Below are positions 1-7,646 of a DNA stretch of 64,000 nt, one piece after another. The notes below the pieces were generated by a model that saw only the letters and a program-made list of their open reading frames with translations, searched no databases and had not been told where the DNA came from. Made by a program: the position numbers and the translations under genes. Every line of letters starts with the position of its first letter. The stretch's first letter is position 1. The stretch is from Paludibacter sp. (GTDB lineage Bacteria > Bacteroidota > Bacteroidia > Bacteroidales > Paludibacteraceae): NCBI RefSeq assembly GCF_009712605.1, contig NZ_WASO01000014.1, positions 248,001 through 312,000 of the forward strand, in the 5' to 3' direction.

Positions 1-126
1 AAGATTATAATAATTCGTTTAATGAGCAAGCATCTATATTGAAATTTTAGTAGAAAGAAAAAGTGGAAGAAAGTGTCTAATTAACAATTTTAGCGGCTCT
101 TTTTGGGAAGCACTCTAAAAATAAAG

Positions 127-134
127 TACATTTG
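127..134 (+). promoter_or_regulatory. Bacteroidota-type -7 promoter box for panE
   Basis: TACATTTG fits the TAnnTTTG -7 consensus. A TTTG at 102-105 lies 21 bp upstream, which is acceptable for the -33 element. It sits 29 bp before the ketopantoate reductase start codon. Confidence 0.55.
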
Positions 135-163
135 CAAAAGATACCTTATAAAGTCATACGGAT

Positions 164-1084
164 ATGAAAATAGCAATCATTGGTACGGGCGGAGTAGGTG
201 GATACTTCGGCGGGCGACTGGCAAAAGCCGGTAATGATGTGACATTTCTTGCCAGAGGAAAACATCTGGAAGCCATGATGAGCCATGGCCTTATTGTGCA
301 GAGTATCAAAGAGAATTTTACCATTCAGCCCGTGCAGGCTACAGACTCTATTACTTCTATCGGTAAGGTGGATTTGATATTGCTTTGCGTTAAATCGTGG
401 TTGGTAAAGGACATGGCAAAAGAGCTGATGCCGTTACTGAAAGAGGAGACCGTGGTGCTGCCGCTTCAAAACGGAGTGATGGCAGCCGAAGAGTTGCAGT
501 CGGTTATTCCGGTCCATCATGTACTTGGAGGCCTGTGTCGCATCATCAGCAAGATAGAAGCTCCGGGGGTAATCCGCCATTTTGGCGTCGATCCTACCGT
601 CGTGTTTGCCGAACTGAATAACGGAAAGAGCGAACGGGTGGTGAAACTGCAGAAAGTATTTGAACAAGCAGAATTCAATGCTCGTATTTCGCACGATATA
701 CAGGCCGATATATGGAAAAAGTTTATCCAGATCTGCATCAGTGGGTTGTTGGGTGTAACACGCGTACCGTATGGCGGAATTCGCGAAGTGAAGGAAACCC
801 GCGAAATGATGATTGCTCTCTTTCAGGAAGTGTATGATTTGTCGCAAAAGCTGGGTGTCAATATTGCTCCCGATTTTGTAGAGAAGACGGTGGGCGTGAT
901 CGATAGCTTCGATTACAACGCTTCGGCATCGCTTGCCCGTGATATTTGGGAAGGTCGTCCTTCGGAACTGGAATACCAGAACGGAACAGTAGTTCGTCTG
1001 GCCGAAAAATACGGACTGGAAGTTCCGGTCAATAAATTTATTTATTCTGCTCTTTTACCTCAGGAACGAAAAGCCAGACAGTAA
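164..1084 (+). CDS. panE: 2-dehydropantoate 2-reductase (ketopantoate reductase)
   Basis: This protein probably reduces ketopantoate to pantoate with NADPH, a cytoplasmic step towards pantothenate and coenzyme A. The N-terminus MKIAIIGTGGVGGYFGGRLA is the Rossmann GxGxxG nucleotide-binding motif placed as in ApbA/PanE. The segment LLCVKSW near residue 74 and LPLQNGV near residue 100 are also family-typical, as is the conserved KF pair in DIWKKFIQ near residue 185. The length of 306 residues is normal. The start follows a good promoter box at 127-134. A cupin gene follows 39 bp downstream on the same strand and may be co-transcribed. Some ApbA-family proteins act on other 2-keto acids, so the exact substrate is inferred. 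Confidence 0.85.
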   Translation: MKIAIIGTGGVGGYFGGRLAKAGNDVTFLARGKHLEAMMSHGLIVQSIKENFTIQPVQATDSITSIGKVDLILLCVKSWLVKDMAKELMPLLKEETVVLPLQNGVMAAEELQSVIPVHHVLGGLCRIISKIEAPGVIRHFGVDPTVVFAELNNGKSERVVKLQKVFEQAEFNARISHDIQADIWKKFIQICISGLLGVTRVPYGGIREVKETREMMIALFQEVYDLSQKLGVNIAPDFVEKTVGVIDSFDYNASASLARDIWEGRPSELEYQNGTVVRLAEKYGLEVPVNKFIYSALLPQERKARQ

Positions 1085-1123
1085 GGAGCGTGTGTTTCAA
1101 ATTTCCCTATTAAACTATAGCTT

Positions 1124-1579
1124 ATGAAGTCAATCGAAAAAATAGCTGAAAATCAGAATTATGCAGCCATCGATCTGGGTAATCTGGAAGAGATACTGCA
1201 ATATTCCCTTATTCATCCGGTAAGCAAACGGGAGATCGAGGGCAAGGTTTTTGTGAAAGATGCTACCGGAGCCACCGGAACGGAAATCTCGTTCAATATG
1301 TTGCCTCCGCGCACCGAAGTGCCTTACTTTCATATTCACAACAAGAATGAGGAGACCTATATCTTTCTGAAAGGATCTGGCTTTTACCAAGTGGATGACG
1401 ACTGTTTTCCTATCAAAGAGGGAAGCGTGGTACGTGTAGCTCCCCAAGGTAACCGTGGTATGTGCAATACTTCCGACGAACCGATGATTTATATTGCCAT
1501 TCAATCGAAGGAAAATTCACTGGAGGAACATACCACTGCCGACGGTACGCGGATTCCTACCGAACCGAAATGGAGATAG
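1124..1579 (+). CDS. Cupin-fold protein
   Basis: This is a 151-residue single-domain cupin. The sequence shows PYFHIHNKNEETYIFLKGSG, which carries the first cupin motif (HxH plus the downstream E of G(X)5HXH(X)3-4E), followed by a barrel strand pattern and RVAPQGNRGMCN in place of the second motif. The histidines and glutamate could hold a metal ion. Cupins of this size include sugar isomerases, dioxygenases and simple binding proteins, so no reaction can be assigned. It lies 39 bp after panE and may be read with it. A palindromic stretch follows the stop. Confidence 0.8.
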   Translation: MKSIEKIAENQNYAAIDLGNLEEILQYSLIHPVSKREIEGKVFVKDATGATGTEISFNMLPPRTEVPYFHIHNKNEETYIFLKGSGFYQVDDDCFPIKEGSVVRVAPQGNRGMCNTSDEPMIYIAIQSKENSLEEHTTADGTRIPTEPKWR

Positions 1580-1670
1580 AGTTTAGTACGCAGTAATTAG
1601 TACACAGTACACAGTGTGCGGGTAAATTGTCTCATTAAGAAATGAATGAGTATTGGATTTTACCTGATGG

Positions 1671-1777
1671 CTTGAAAAGCCTTATTTGCATAACTGCAGG
1701 TCTGTGACCTGTGTGTGAAAGTAAACTTCCATTTATGACCTGCAAGGTCGGACAAGGCGTAGTTTAATGCTTTTCAG
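1671..1777. repeat. Imperfect intergenic palindrome
   Basis: A stretch of about 107 bp has an outer pair CTTGAAAAGC / GCTTTTCAG (1671-1680 and 1769-1777) and an inner perfect 8-bp pair TGCAGGTC / GACCTGCA (1695-1702 and 1737-1744). It fills the gap between the cupin and GNAT genes. It has no T-run typical of a terminator, so it may be a repetitive palindromic element. Confidence 0.5.
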
Positions 1778-1825
1778 GGTGGGATGATATAAAGTTGATA
1801 GATACGATAATCAGATTAAGTTATT

Positions 1826-2314
1826 ATGCAATTACAACGTATTTTGCCGGATGCCGATTTGTCGGATGCGGTGGCAGTGCTGAGAAGTGCGCATGGAACG
1901 GTAGCGCAACAATTCGGTTTTACCCAGGAAACCAATCCGACCAACAGTGCATTTATCGATGCGGAAACTCTTCGCGGACAGTTGGAAAAGGACATTGAGC
2001 TCTATCTGATGACCGAAGGTGAGAATGCTGTGGGTTGTATTGCCATAGAAGAATCGCAGACTGAAGCCGAAACGTTTTATATTGAGAAAGTATCGGTAAT
2101 CCCCTCATGCCGCAACCGTGGTTTGGGTGTGGAATTGATGAAATTCGCTACCTCTTTGATAAAAGGACGCGGCGCTAAACATATCGGTATCGCGTTGATT
2201 AACGAACATGACAAACTGAAGGCATGGTACCAGAATCAGGGTTTTCGCGAAATCCTTGTGAAAGAGTACCCGCACTTGCCTTTTAATGTTTGTTTTATGA
2301 GTAAGGAGGTATAA
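1826..2314 (+). CDS. GNAT-family N-acetyltransferase
   Basis: This 162-residue protein has the GNAT acetyl-CoA fold. The pyrophosphate-binding loop is visible as VSVIPSCRNRGLGVELM (the Q/RxxGxG/A motif) near residues 90-106. It is preceded by a strand ending YIEKV and followed by IGIALINEHDKLKAWYQNQGF, the usual end of the fold, where the acetylated donor is held and the Y-x-x-x-G-F motif sits. The substrate cannot be told. The gene stands alone between two palindromic intergenic stretches. A different frame opens slightly upstream at 1795, but this frame carries the domain. Confidence 0.85.
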   Translation: MQLQRILPDADLSDAVAVLRSAHGTVAQQFGFTQETNPTNSAFIDAETLRGQLEKDIELYLMTEGENAVGCIAIEESQTEAETFYIEKVSVIPSCRNRGLGVELMKFATSLIKGRGAKHIGIALINEHDKLKAWYQNQGFREILVKEYPHLPFNVCFMSKEV

Positions 2315-2410
2315 TTTCAATATTCAATATTTCAAGTTCCAGAATTCCATTTGTTGATGGAATTTTGAAACTTTGAAATCAGATAAGTATGTACGACAGA
2401 TTAGTTTGTG

Positions 2411-2479
2411 AGGGGTCAAGCGACTTCCCAGTCGCTTGCTTATTATTCCATCAAGCGGCTGGAAGCCACTTGTCCCTTT
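2411..2479. repeat. Intergenic stem-loop repeat
   Basis: The arms AGGGGTCAAGCGACTTCCCA (from 2411) and, inverted, a matching stretch ending ACTTGTCCCTTT (2452-2479) form an imperfect hairpin of about 28 bp with a 13-base loop. It has no U-tract after it on the plus strand. It could be a weak terminator for the GNAT gene or a dispersed palindromic repeat. Confidence 0.5.
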
Positions 2480-2542
2480 GAAAATCGGGGAAGAGATAAT
2501 ATGAATAATCCCGAGCGCGGACTTATGCTAAAATGTTAAACA

Positions 2543-3349
2543 TTGAAAACTAAACTTTTATATCAGGTCGATGCCTTTACGGCAGAACCGTTTAAGGGGA
2601 ACCCGGCGGGTGTAATGGTGGTAACGGACGATATTACTACCGAGCGGATGCAACAGCTTGCCATGGAGATGAATCTCTCCGAGACGGCTTTTATCTTTCC
2701 ACAGCACGATAATCTGTTTCAGATACGCTATTTTACGCCGACTAAGGAGGTCGATCTTTGCGGACATGCCACACTTGCCAGCGCGCATATTTTGTATGAA
2801 ACGGGTAGGGTAGCTCCTGACGAACAAATACAATTCAAAGCCAAAGGAGCCGATCTGGCGGTGTCGAAATCGGATGGTTGGTTGGCAATGAACTTTCCCC
2901 GTTATCCTTTGACTCCAAGAGCTTCGCATCCCGATTTTACAGCTTTGGTTGGGTTTGAACCGGTGGAATTGTACGACAGTAGTTATAACTGGGTAATTGC
3001 AGTGGCAAATAGTGAAGAGGACGTGCGGAATGCTTCACCTGTTTTCAGCGCGCTTACCGAAACCGGTTTAGGTCATTTGATGATCACGGCACCTGCTTCT
3101 ATTCCGGGCTATGATTTTGTACTGCGTTGTTTTGTGCCTTGGGCGGGGATTGACGAAGACCCGGTAACAGGGTCGGCACATTGCGCACTGAATCCGCTTT
3201 GGACGGAAAAACTTGGCAAGAAACAACTAACATCTTTACAGGTTTCCAAAAGAACGGGAACACTTAAAACCGAATTGTCGGAAGACCGCGTGATTATCAA
3301 AGGTCAGGCGGTGACGGTGTTGAATATTGAATTAAGAATTAATAGTTAA
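2543..3349 (+). CDS. PhzF-family isomerase-like protein
   Basis: The protein begins KTKLLYQVDAFTAEPFKGNP, the hallmark N-terminus of the PhzF/diaminopimelate-epimerase fold family. The general acid/base glutamate appears in MNLSETAF at about residue 46. DLCGHATLA near residue 74 and EDPVTGSAHCAL near residue 210 are the second conserved loops. Family members isomerise or epimerise small acids; the natural substrate is unknown here. The only start near the conserved N-terminus is the TTG at 2543, because a stop codon lies in frame at 2537-2539 and the nearby ATG at 2533 is in another frame. At 268 residues it is normal for the family. Confidence 0.85.
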   Translation: MKTKLLYQVDAFTAEPFKGNPAGVMVVTDDITTERMQQLAMEMNLSETAFIFPQHDNLFQIRYFTPTKEVDLCGHATLASAHILYETGRVAPDEQIQFKAKGADLAVSKSDGWLAMNFPRYPLTPRASHPDFTALVGFEPVELYDSSYNWVIAVANSEEDVRNASPVFSALTETGLGHLMITAPASIPGYDFVLRCFVPWAGIDEDPVTGSAHCALNPLWTEKLGKKQLTSLQVSKRTGTLKTELSEDRVIIKGQAVTVLNIELRINS

Positions 3350-3418
3350 CAATTAATAATGAAGGGGTGGGGATAAAGCTGTCTTTAATCTTTGTTCATT
3401 ACTCTTTACTCTATTTGA

Positions 3419-4288
3419 ATGATAAATTATAATTTACCTAACGATATCGGTCTGGTGCTTGAAGGCGGTGGCTTCAGAGGAATGTACACCGCAGGAGTGC
3501 TGGACGCTTTTCTTCAACAGGAACTCTATTTTAAGTATGTAATCGGAGTGTCGGCCGGTGCCGATTACGGTGCATCGTATGTGTCGCGACAGTTCGGACG
3601 CAACCTTGCCGTCAACGAGTATGTCTCCGATCCCAACTATTGCAGCTGGTTTCACCTGCTCTCGAAAGGAGAATATTTTAACGACCATTTTGTTTACCAC
3701 TATTTGCCGGAACATTTGGTCCCGTTTGATTTTGAGGCATTCACGAAAAGCGGTGTCACAATGAAAGTTGGCCTGACCGATTGTAATACCGGGAAAGCAG
3801 ATTTTAAAACGTTGGATGCTACGGATAAAGAACGTTTTGCAACATTGCTTTCGGTCACTTCTTCGCTTCCTGTTATTGCCAGACCCAAGAAGATCGACAA
3901 TGAATTCTACATGGACGGCGGAATCTCCGATTCGATTCCTGTGCAGCAGGCTTTTAATGACGGGCACAAACGTTTGGTGGTGATTCTTACCCGCGATGCT
4001 GCTTATCGTAAAGATCAGGTGAAGTTTCTTCCTTTCTGGAAACACCACTATCGTTATTATCCGCGTTTGGCCGAAGCCATTATCAACCGCGCAGCCCAAT
4101 ATAACCAAACCCTCGACATGATTGCCAAGCTGGAGAAAGAAGGTAGTATCTACGTAATCCGGCCCCATGAAACGCTTCCTGTTTCGCGGATGGAAAATAA
4201 GCCGAAACGTCTTGAAAAAGTCTACTACATGGGACTGGAGCAGATGAATAATGAAATAGACCGTCTGAAAGAGTGGATCGGTGTTTAA
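3419..4288 (+). CDS. Patatin-like phospholipase (YjjU-type)
   Basis: This 289-residue protein is a patatin-fold lipid acyl hydrolase. The oxyanion-hole motif GGGFRGMYTAGVLD is near residue 17. The nucleophile elbow GVSAG is near residue 43, and the catalytic aspartate lies in MDGGISDSIP near residue 165, giving the Ser-Asp dyad. There is no signal peptide, so it probably acts in the cytoplasm or at the inner membrane face. The substrate is inferred to be a lipid ester. It starts 69 bp after the PhzF gene, and the M13 peptidase gene follows, so it may belong to a loose co-directional group. Confidence 0.85.
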   Translation: MINYNLPNDIGLVLEGGGFRGMYTAGVLDAFLQQELYFKYVIGVSAGADYGASYVSRQFGRNLAVNEYVSDPNYCSWFHLLSKGEYFNDHFVYHYLPEHLVPFDFEAFTKSGVTMKVGLTDCNTGKADFKTLDATDKERFATLLSVTSSLPVIARPKKIDNEFYMDGGISDSIPVQQAFNDGHKRLVVILTRDAAYRKDQVKFLPFWKHHYRYYPRLAEAIINRAAQYNQTLDMIAKLEKEGSIYVIRPHETLPVSRMENKPKRLEKVYYMGLEQMNNEIDRLKEWIGV

Positions 4289-4365
4289 TTTGAAGATTTG
4301 AGAATTTGAAAATGATATAATTTGCCAACTAAAGGTGCATGGCAAAACGACATGATTATTTGAAT

Positions 4366-6399
4366 ATGAACAAAAATCTGAAACAAGCAGCGATATTGCC
4401 CCTCTTTTTGTTGGGCATATCATCATTGAGTAATGCGCAATCTATCGATCCGATGGTGTCGCATATTGATCTGACGGAAACACCGGGTCATGATTTTTTC
4501 CTTTATGCCAATGGAAAATGGTTCAAACAGAATCCTATTCCGGCCAGTGAAACATCGAATGGTATTTTCCAGATAATTCAGGATACCATCAACGCCCAGA
4601 TACACGACGTTTGCGTGTCATCGGCCAAGATGAAGAACAGTGTGAAAGGCAGCGCCCGCCAGAAAATCGGCGACCTGTTTTTAACCGGAATGGATTCCGT
4701 CTCATTGAATCGTATGGGAATTACTCCGCTCAAAGCCGATTTGGCACGGATTAATCAGGTAGCCAATATCAACCAATTGATGACTACTGCAGCTTACTTA
4801 CGAACGATCGGAGCCAGTTCCATGTACGGTCTTGCCGTGGGGCAGGACGATAAAATAAGTAGCAAACATGCGGTATTTATTGGTCAGGGCGGGTTGAGCC
4901 TTCCCGACCGCGAATACTATTTTGCCACCGATGCACGTGCGGCTAAAGTGCGTGAGGCGTTTCTGACTTATGCCCGTAAAATGTTCGGTTTGATGGGCTA
5001 CAGCGAAGTACAGGCAAAATCGGCAGCAGACGAGGTAATGAAACTGGAAACGGCTCTGGCTAAGGTTTCGCGTAAGCGCGAGGATACCCGTGATCCGTTG
5101 TTGAATTACAATAAAATGACCTTTGCCAAAGTAGCATCTGAAAATCCTTCGCTGGAGTTGCAGCAATCATTGGCGATTGTGGGCTTGCCCAAAGTTGATA
5201 CGGTTATTGTAGGCCAGCCCGAATTTGTAACGGCACTCAACGGTTATATAAAAACTATGCCTTTGTCGGCCTGGAAATCTTATCTGAAATTGCGTTTAAT
5301 GAGTGCTTATTCTGATTATTTGGACGATAAAACATTCAAAATCGCATTTGAATACAGTTCAGCATTGAGAGGAACTACCGAGCCCCGTCCCCGCTGGAAA
5401 CGTGTAACCGATGAGGTGGACGGATCGTTGGGTGATTTAGTGGGTCAGGTATATGTGAAAGATTACCTACCGAAAGGAACCAAAGAGAAACTGATGGAGA
5501 TCGGAACTGAAATCAAGAAAGTGTATGCCGAACGCATCAAAAACCTCGACTGGATGTCGCCTGAAACGAAGATCAAAGCGCTACACAAACTGGATGTGAT
5601 GATAATGAAAGTAGGCTATCCTGACAAATGGAAGGATATGAGCAAGCTGCAGATAGACAAAAGTTCGTATGCTGCCAATATGAAACGCGTGGCTCAGTGG
5701 CATTATAATTATATGATTTCCAAATACGGCAAGCCGGTCGATCGTACCGAATGGGATATGCAGCCGCAAACCTACAATGCTTACTACAATCCTTCTAATA
5801 ACGAAATCGTGGTGCCGGGTTGCAACATCATCGTTCCGGGTTATGAACGCAAAATGGCCGATGATGCCATTCTTTACTCAATTATCGGTGGGTCTACCTT
5901 CGGCCACGAAATGACACACGGATTCGACGATCAGGGTGCAAAATACGATTCTAACGGTAATCTTTCCAACTGGTGGACTCCCCAGGATAGCACCAAATTC
6001 TTTAGCAAAACAAAAATGATTGTGGCTCAGTTCAATAAATACATTGCAGTGGATAGTCTGCATGTAAACGGTGAAATGACACAGGGTGAAAACATTGCCG
6101 ACCTGGGTGGTGTTGCCATGGGTTACGAAGCCTTTAAGAAAACCGCACAATATAGAAATAATCAGGTAATTGGCGGCCTGAATCCGGATAAACGCTTTTT
6201 CCTCGGTTACGGAATGGCCTGGATGGTCAACATCCGTCCGGAAGCACTTGCCAACCAAATCCGCAGCGATGTCCATTCTCCGGCAAAATTCCGTATCAAT
6301 GGCCCGTTGTCCGATATCGATGCTTTCTATAAAATATTCGATATCAAACCGGGCGATGCCATGTGGATACCGGAAGATCAGCGGGTAAAAATCTGGTAA
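4366..6399 (+). CDS. pepO: M13-family zinc metallopeptidase (PepO/neprilysin-like)
   Basis: This is a secreted or periplasmic endopeptidase of the neprilysin family. The zinc motif is FGHEMTHGFDDQG (HExxH with both histidines). The third ligand lies in ENIADLGG, and the family's NAYYNP and C-terminal VHSPAKFRINGP/IPEDQRVKIW signatures are all present. The start chosen here is the ATG at 4366, which opens a signal peptide (MNKNLKQAAILPLFLLGISS, cleaved after SNAQ). A longer reading from 4339 would add nine residues that spoil it. The mature enzyme has the usual length of about 650 residues. It probably cleaves oligopeptides. Confidence 0.92.
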   Translation: MNKNLKQAAILPLFLLGISSLSNAQSIDPMVSHIDLTETPGHDFFLYANGKWFKQNPIPASETSNGIFQIIQDTINAQIHDVCVSSAKMKNSVKGSARQKIGDLFLTGMDSVSLNRMGITPLKADLARINQVANINQLMTTAAYLRTIGASSMYGLAVGQDDKISSKHAVFIGQGGLSLPDREYYFATDARAAKVREAFLTYARKMFGLMGYSEVQAKSAADEVMKLETALAKVSRKREDTRDPLLNYNKMTFAKVASENPSLELQQSLAIVGLPKVDTVIVGQPEFVTALNGYIKTMPLSAWKSYLKLRLMSAYSDYLDDKTFKIAFEYSSALRGTTEPRPRWKRVTDEVDGSLGDLVGQVYVKDYLPKGTKEKLMEIGTEIKKVYAERIKNLDWMSPETKIKALHKLDVMIMKVGYPDKWKDMSKLQIDKSSYAANMKRVAQWHYNYMISKYGKPVDRTEWDMQPQTYNAYYNPSNNEIVVPGCNIIVPGYERKMADDAILYSIIGGSTFGHEMTHGFDDQGAKYDSNGNLSNWWTPQDSTKFFSKTKMIVAQFNKYIAVDSLHVNGEMTQGENIADLGGVAMGYEAFKKTAQYRNNQVIGGLNPDKRFFLGYGMAWMVNIRPEALANQIRSDVHSPAKFRINGPLSDIDAFYKIFDIKPGDAMWIPEDQRVKIW

Positions 6400-6438
6400 T
6401 TAAATAATTTGATTGGCAGTGTAAACTAAAAAATCAGA

Positions 6439-7215
6439 ATGGACATGAAACATAATCTATTAATAGCAGTGATTTTTGTTCCTTGCTTTTTGATATTATT
6501 ATCCTGCCAAAATAAGAATTTTTCGGGAAATAGAATGAAATTGCTAGATTCAAGAATTGCAGTAGATGCAAATAACATTCCTAAAGATAGTAATCAATTC
6601 TATTTTCCCATTTCTTTGTTTCCAAAATTGGAATATGTCTATCATTATAAAGATAGTACAACAATTTTAGTATCGACATATTATTCTAATCATGGAGATA
6701 CATTACGATCTTATGCCAGAATTATTCCTCATCAATTTGATACAGTTTATGTAAAGGAATATTCCAAATATCTCTATGCTATGAGAGAACCTTTATTGTT
6801 TAATCGGTTATTATCCAAAGAGGTATATCGATTTGTGTGGTTGCGTTCATTTCATAATCCAATTATTATTAGAATAGAGAAAGATAAAAATAAAAAATAT
6901 GAACTGATTTGGAAAGTTACGAATGGTAAAGGTGGCTATTATCCAGGACAGCTTATTGTAAATCAACATAGATTTATTTCGGAGAAAGAATGGAACGTTT
7001 TTCATAAATATATTAGTGGTATGAATTATTGGAAGCAGAAAAATGTACATGATTTATGGGGTTGCGATGGAGCTGCCTGGATATTGGAAGGAGAAAATAC
7101 TGATTTTTATAATGTTATACATTCTTGGTCTGTTGGTAATCCAGATCTACATGAGGCTTGTCAATATTTAATTCAGCTCACAGGTATTAAACTTGCTCCT
7201 GAAGATATTTACTAA
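6439..7215 (+). CDS. AT-rich hypothetical lipoprotein
   Basis: I do not recognise this 258-residue protein. It starts with a lipoprotein signal peptide (MKHNLLIAVIFVPCFLILLS followed by Cys), so it is probably membrane-anchored outside the cytoplasm. The rest is rich in Asn, Lys, Tyr and Ile, with no repeats and a likely all-beta/mixed fold. Codon use is clearly more AT-rich than in the peptidase before it or the ATPase after it, which suggests later acquisition. It begins 39 bp after the peptidase stop. A large palindrome follows it. Confidence 0.6.
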   Translation: MDMKHNLLIAVIFVPCFLILLSCQNKNFSGNRMKLLDSRIAVDANNIPKDSNQFYFPISLFPKLEYVYHYKDSTTILVSTYYSNHGDTLRSYARIIPHQFDTVYVKEYSKYLYAMREPLLFNRLLSKEVYRFVWLRSFHNPIIIRIEKDKNKKYELIWKVTNGKGGYYPGQLIVNQHRFISEKEWNVFHKYISGMNYWKQKNVHDLWGCDGAAWILEGENTDFYNVIHSWSVGNPDLHEACQYLIQLTGIKLAPEDIY

Positions 7216-7260
7216 TTTGTAGTGTATAAAATGAGAATCATTTTTTTAGTAATAGAACCC

Positions 7261-7397
7261 GTCTTGACTTTTCATAATTTCGCTCCTAACGGAGCTTTTT
7301 TTAGCTTCGGAGAAGCGATATTATGGTAGAAATATTGATTAAATTGAGCTAAAGAGCTCCGTTAGGAGCGAAATTATAATCTACGAAAAGTCGAGAC
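7261..7397. repeat. Large intergenic inverted repeat
   Basis: A perfect 23-bp pair (7274-7296 with 7355-7377) is centred on CGCTCCTAACGGAGC. It extends outward, with a 7-bp bulge, through CTTGACTTTTC on the left and GAAAAGTCGAGAC on the right. The whole palindrome covers about 137 bp with a 58-base centre. It could fold into a long hairpin and has no coding sense. It resembles a palindromic dispersed element, and its outer end shares an AAGTCGTCTTGACT-like string with 38160-38176. Confidence 0.7.
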
Positions 7398-7571
7398 GAC
7401 TTCATGTTTTATCCCCTGCAAAAACTATCTACTCTTGCTTAATGTGTAATGGTTGCACTCAGTTTGCAGACTCAAAACCAAGGTTTAGACTTTACAGGCT
7501 TGACACTTACGGTTCCCAAAGGGAATTCAATCATTTTCAAATAATATTTCGGTTTTATCAGGGTTGTATAT

Positions 7572-7579
7572 TATATTTG
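7572..7579 (+). promoter_or_regulatory. -7 promoter box for copA
   Basis: TATATTTG matches TAnnTTTG. It lies 67 bp upstream of the chosen copA start codon at 7647 and makes the more upstream TTG start at 7608 less attractive. Confidence 0.5.
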
Positions 7580-7646
7580 TAGCACTATAAAAATGCGGGC
7601 ATGATTTTTGCACGTCTCACAGATATATCTAACCAATCGTTATCTC

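Larger units (their letters stand above)
7216..7646. other. Intergenic region before copA
   Basis: These 431 bases hold the large palindrome at 7261-7397 and the copA promoter box at 7572-7579. No further gene was seen in the remainder. Confidence 0.6.

Noticed and set aside
397-847. Open frames on both strands overlapping the ketopantoate reductase gene
   Set aside because: They are shadows of panE: they have no protein family features, and the panE frame carries clear motifs.
1582-1620. Short tandem-like string with repeated AGTACACAGT units
   Set aside because: Only two to three imperfect units, too short to call a repeat array or CRISPR.
3434-4426. 330-codon minus-strand frame over the patatin gene
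   Set aside because: The plus-strand patatin reading has catalytic motifs and neighbours in the same direction; the antisense frame has none.
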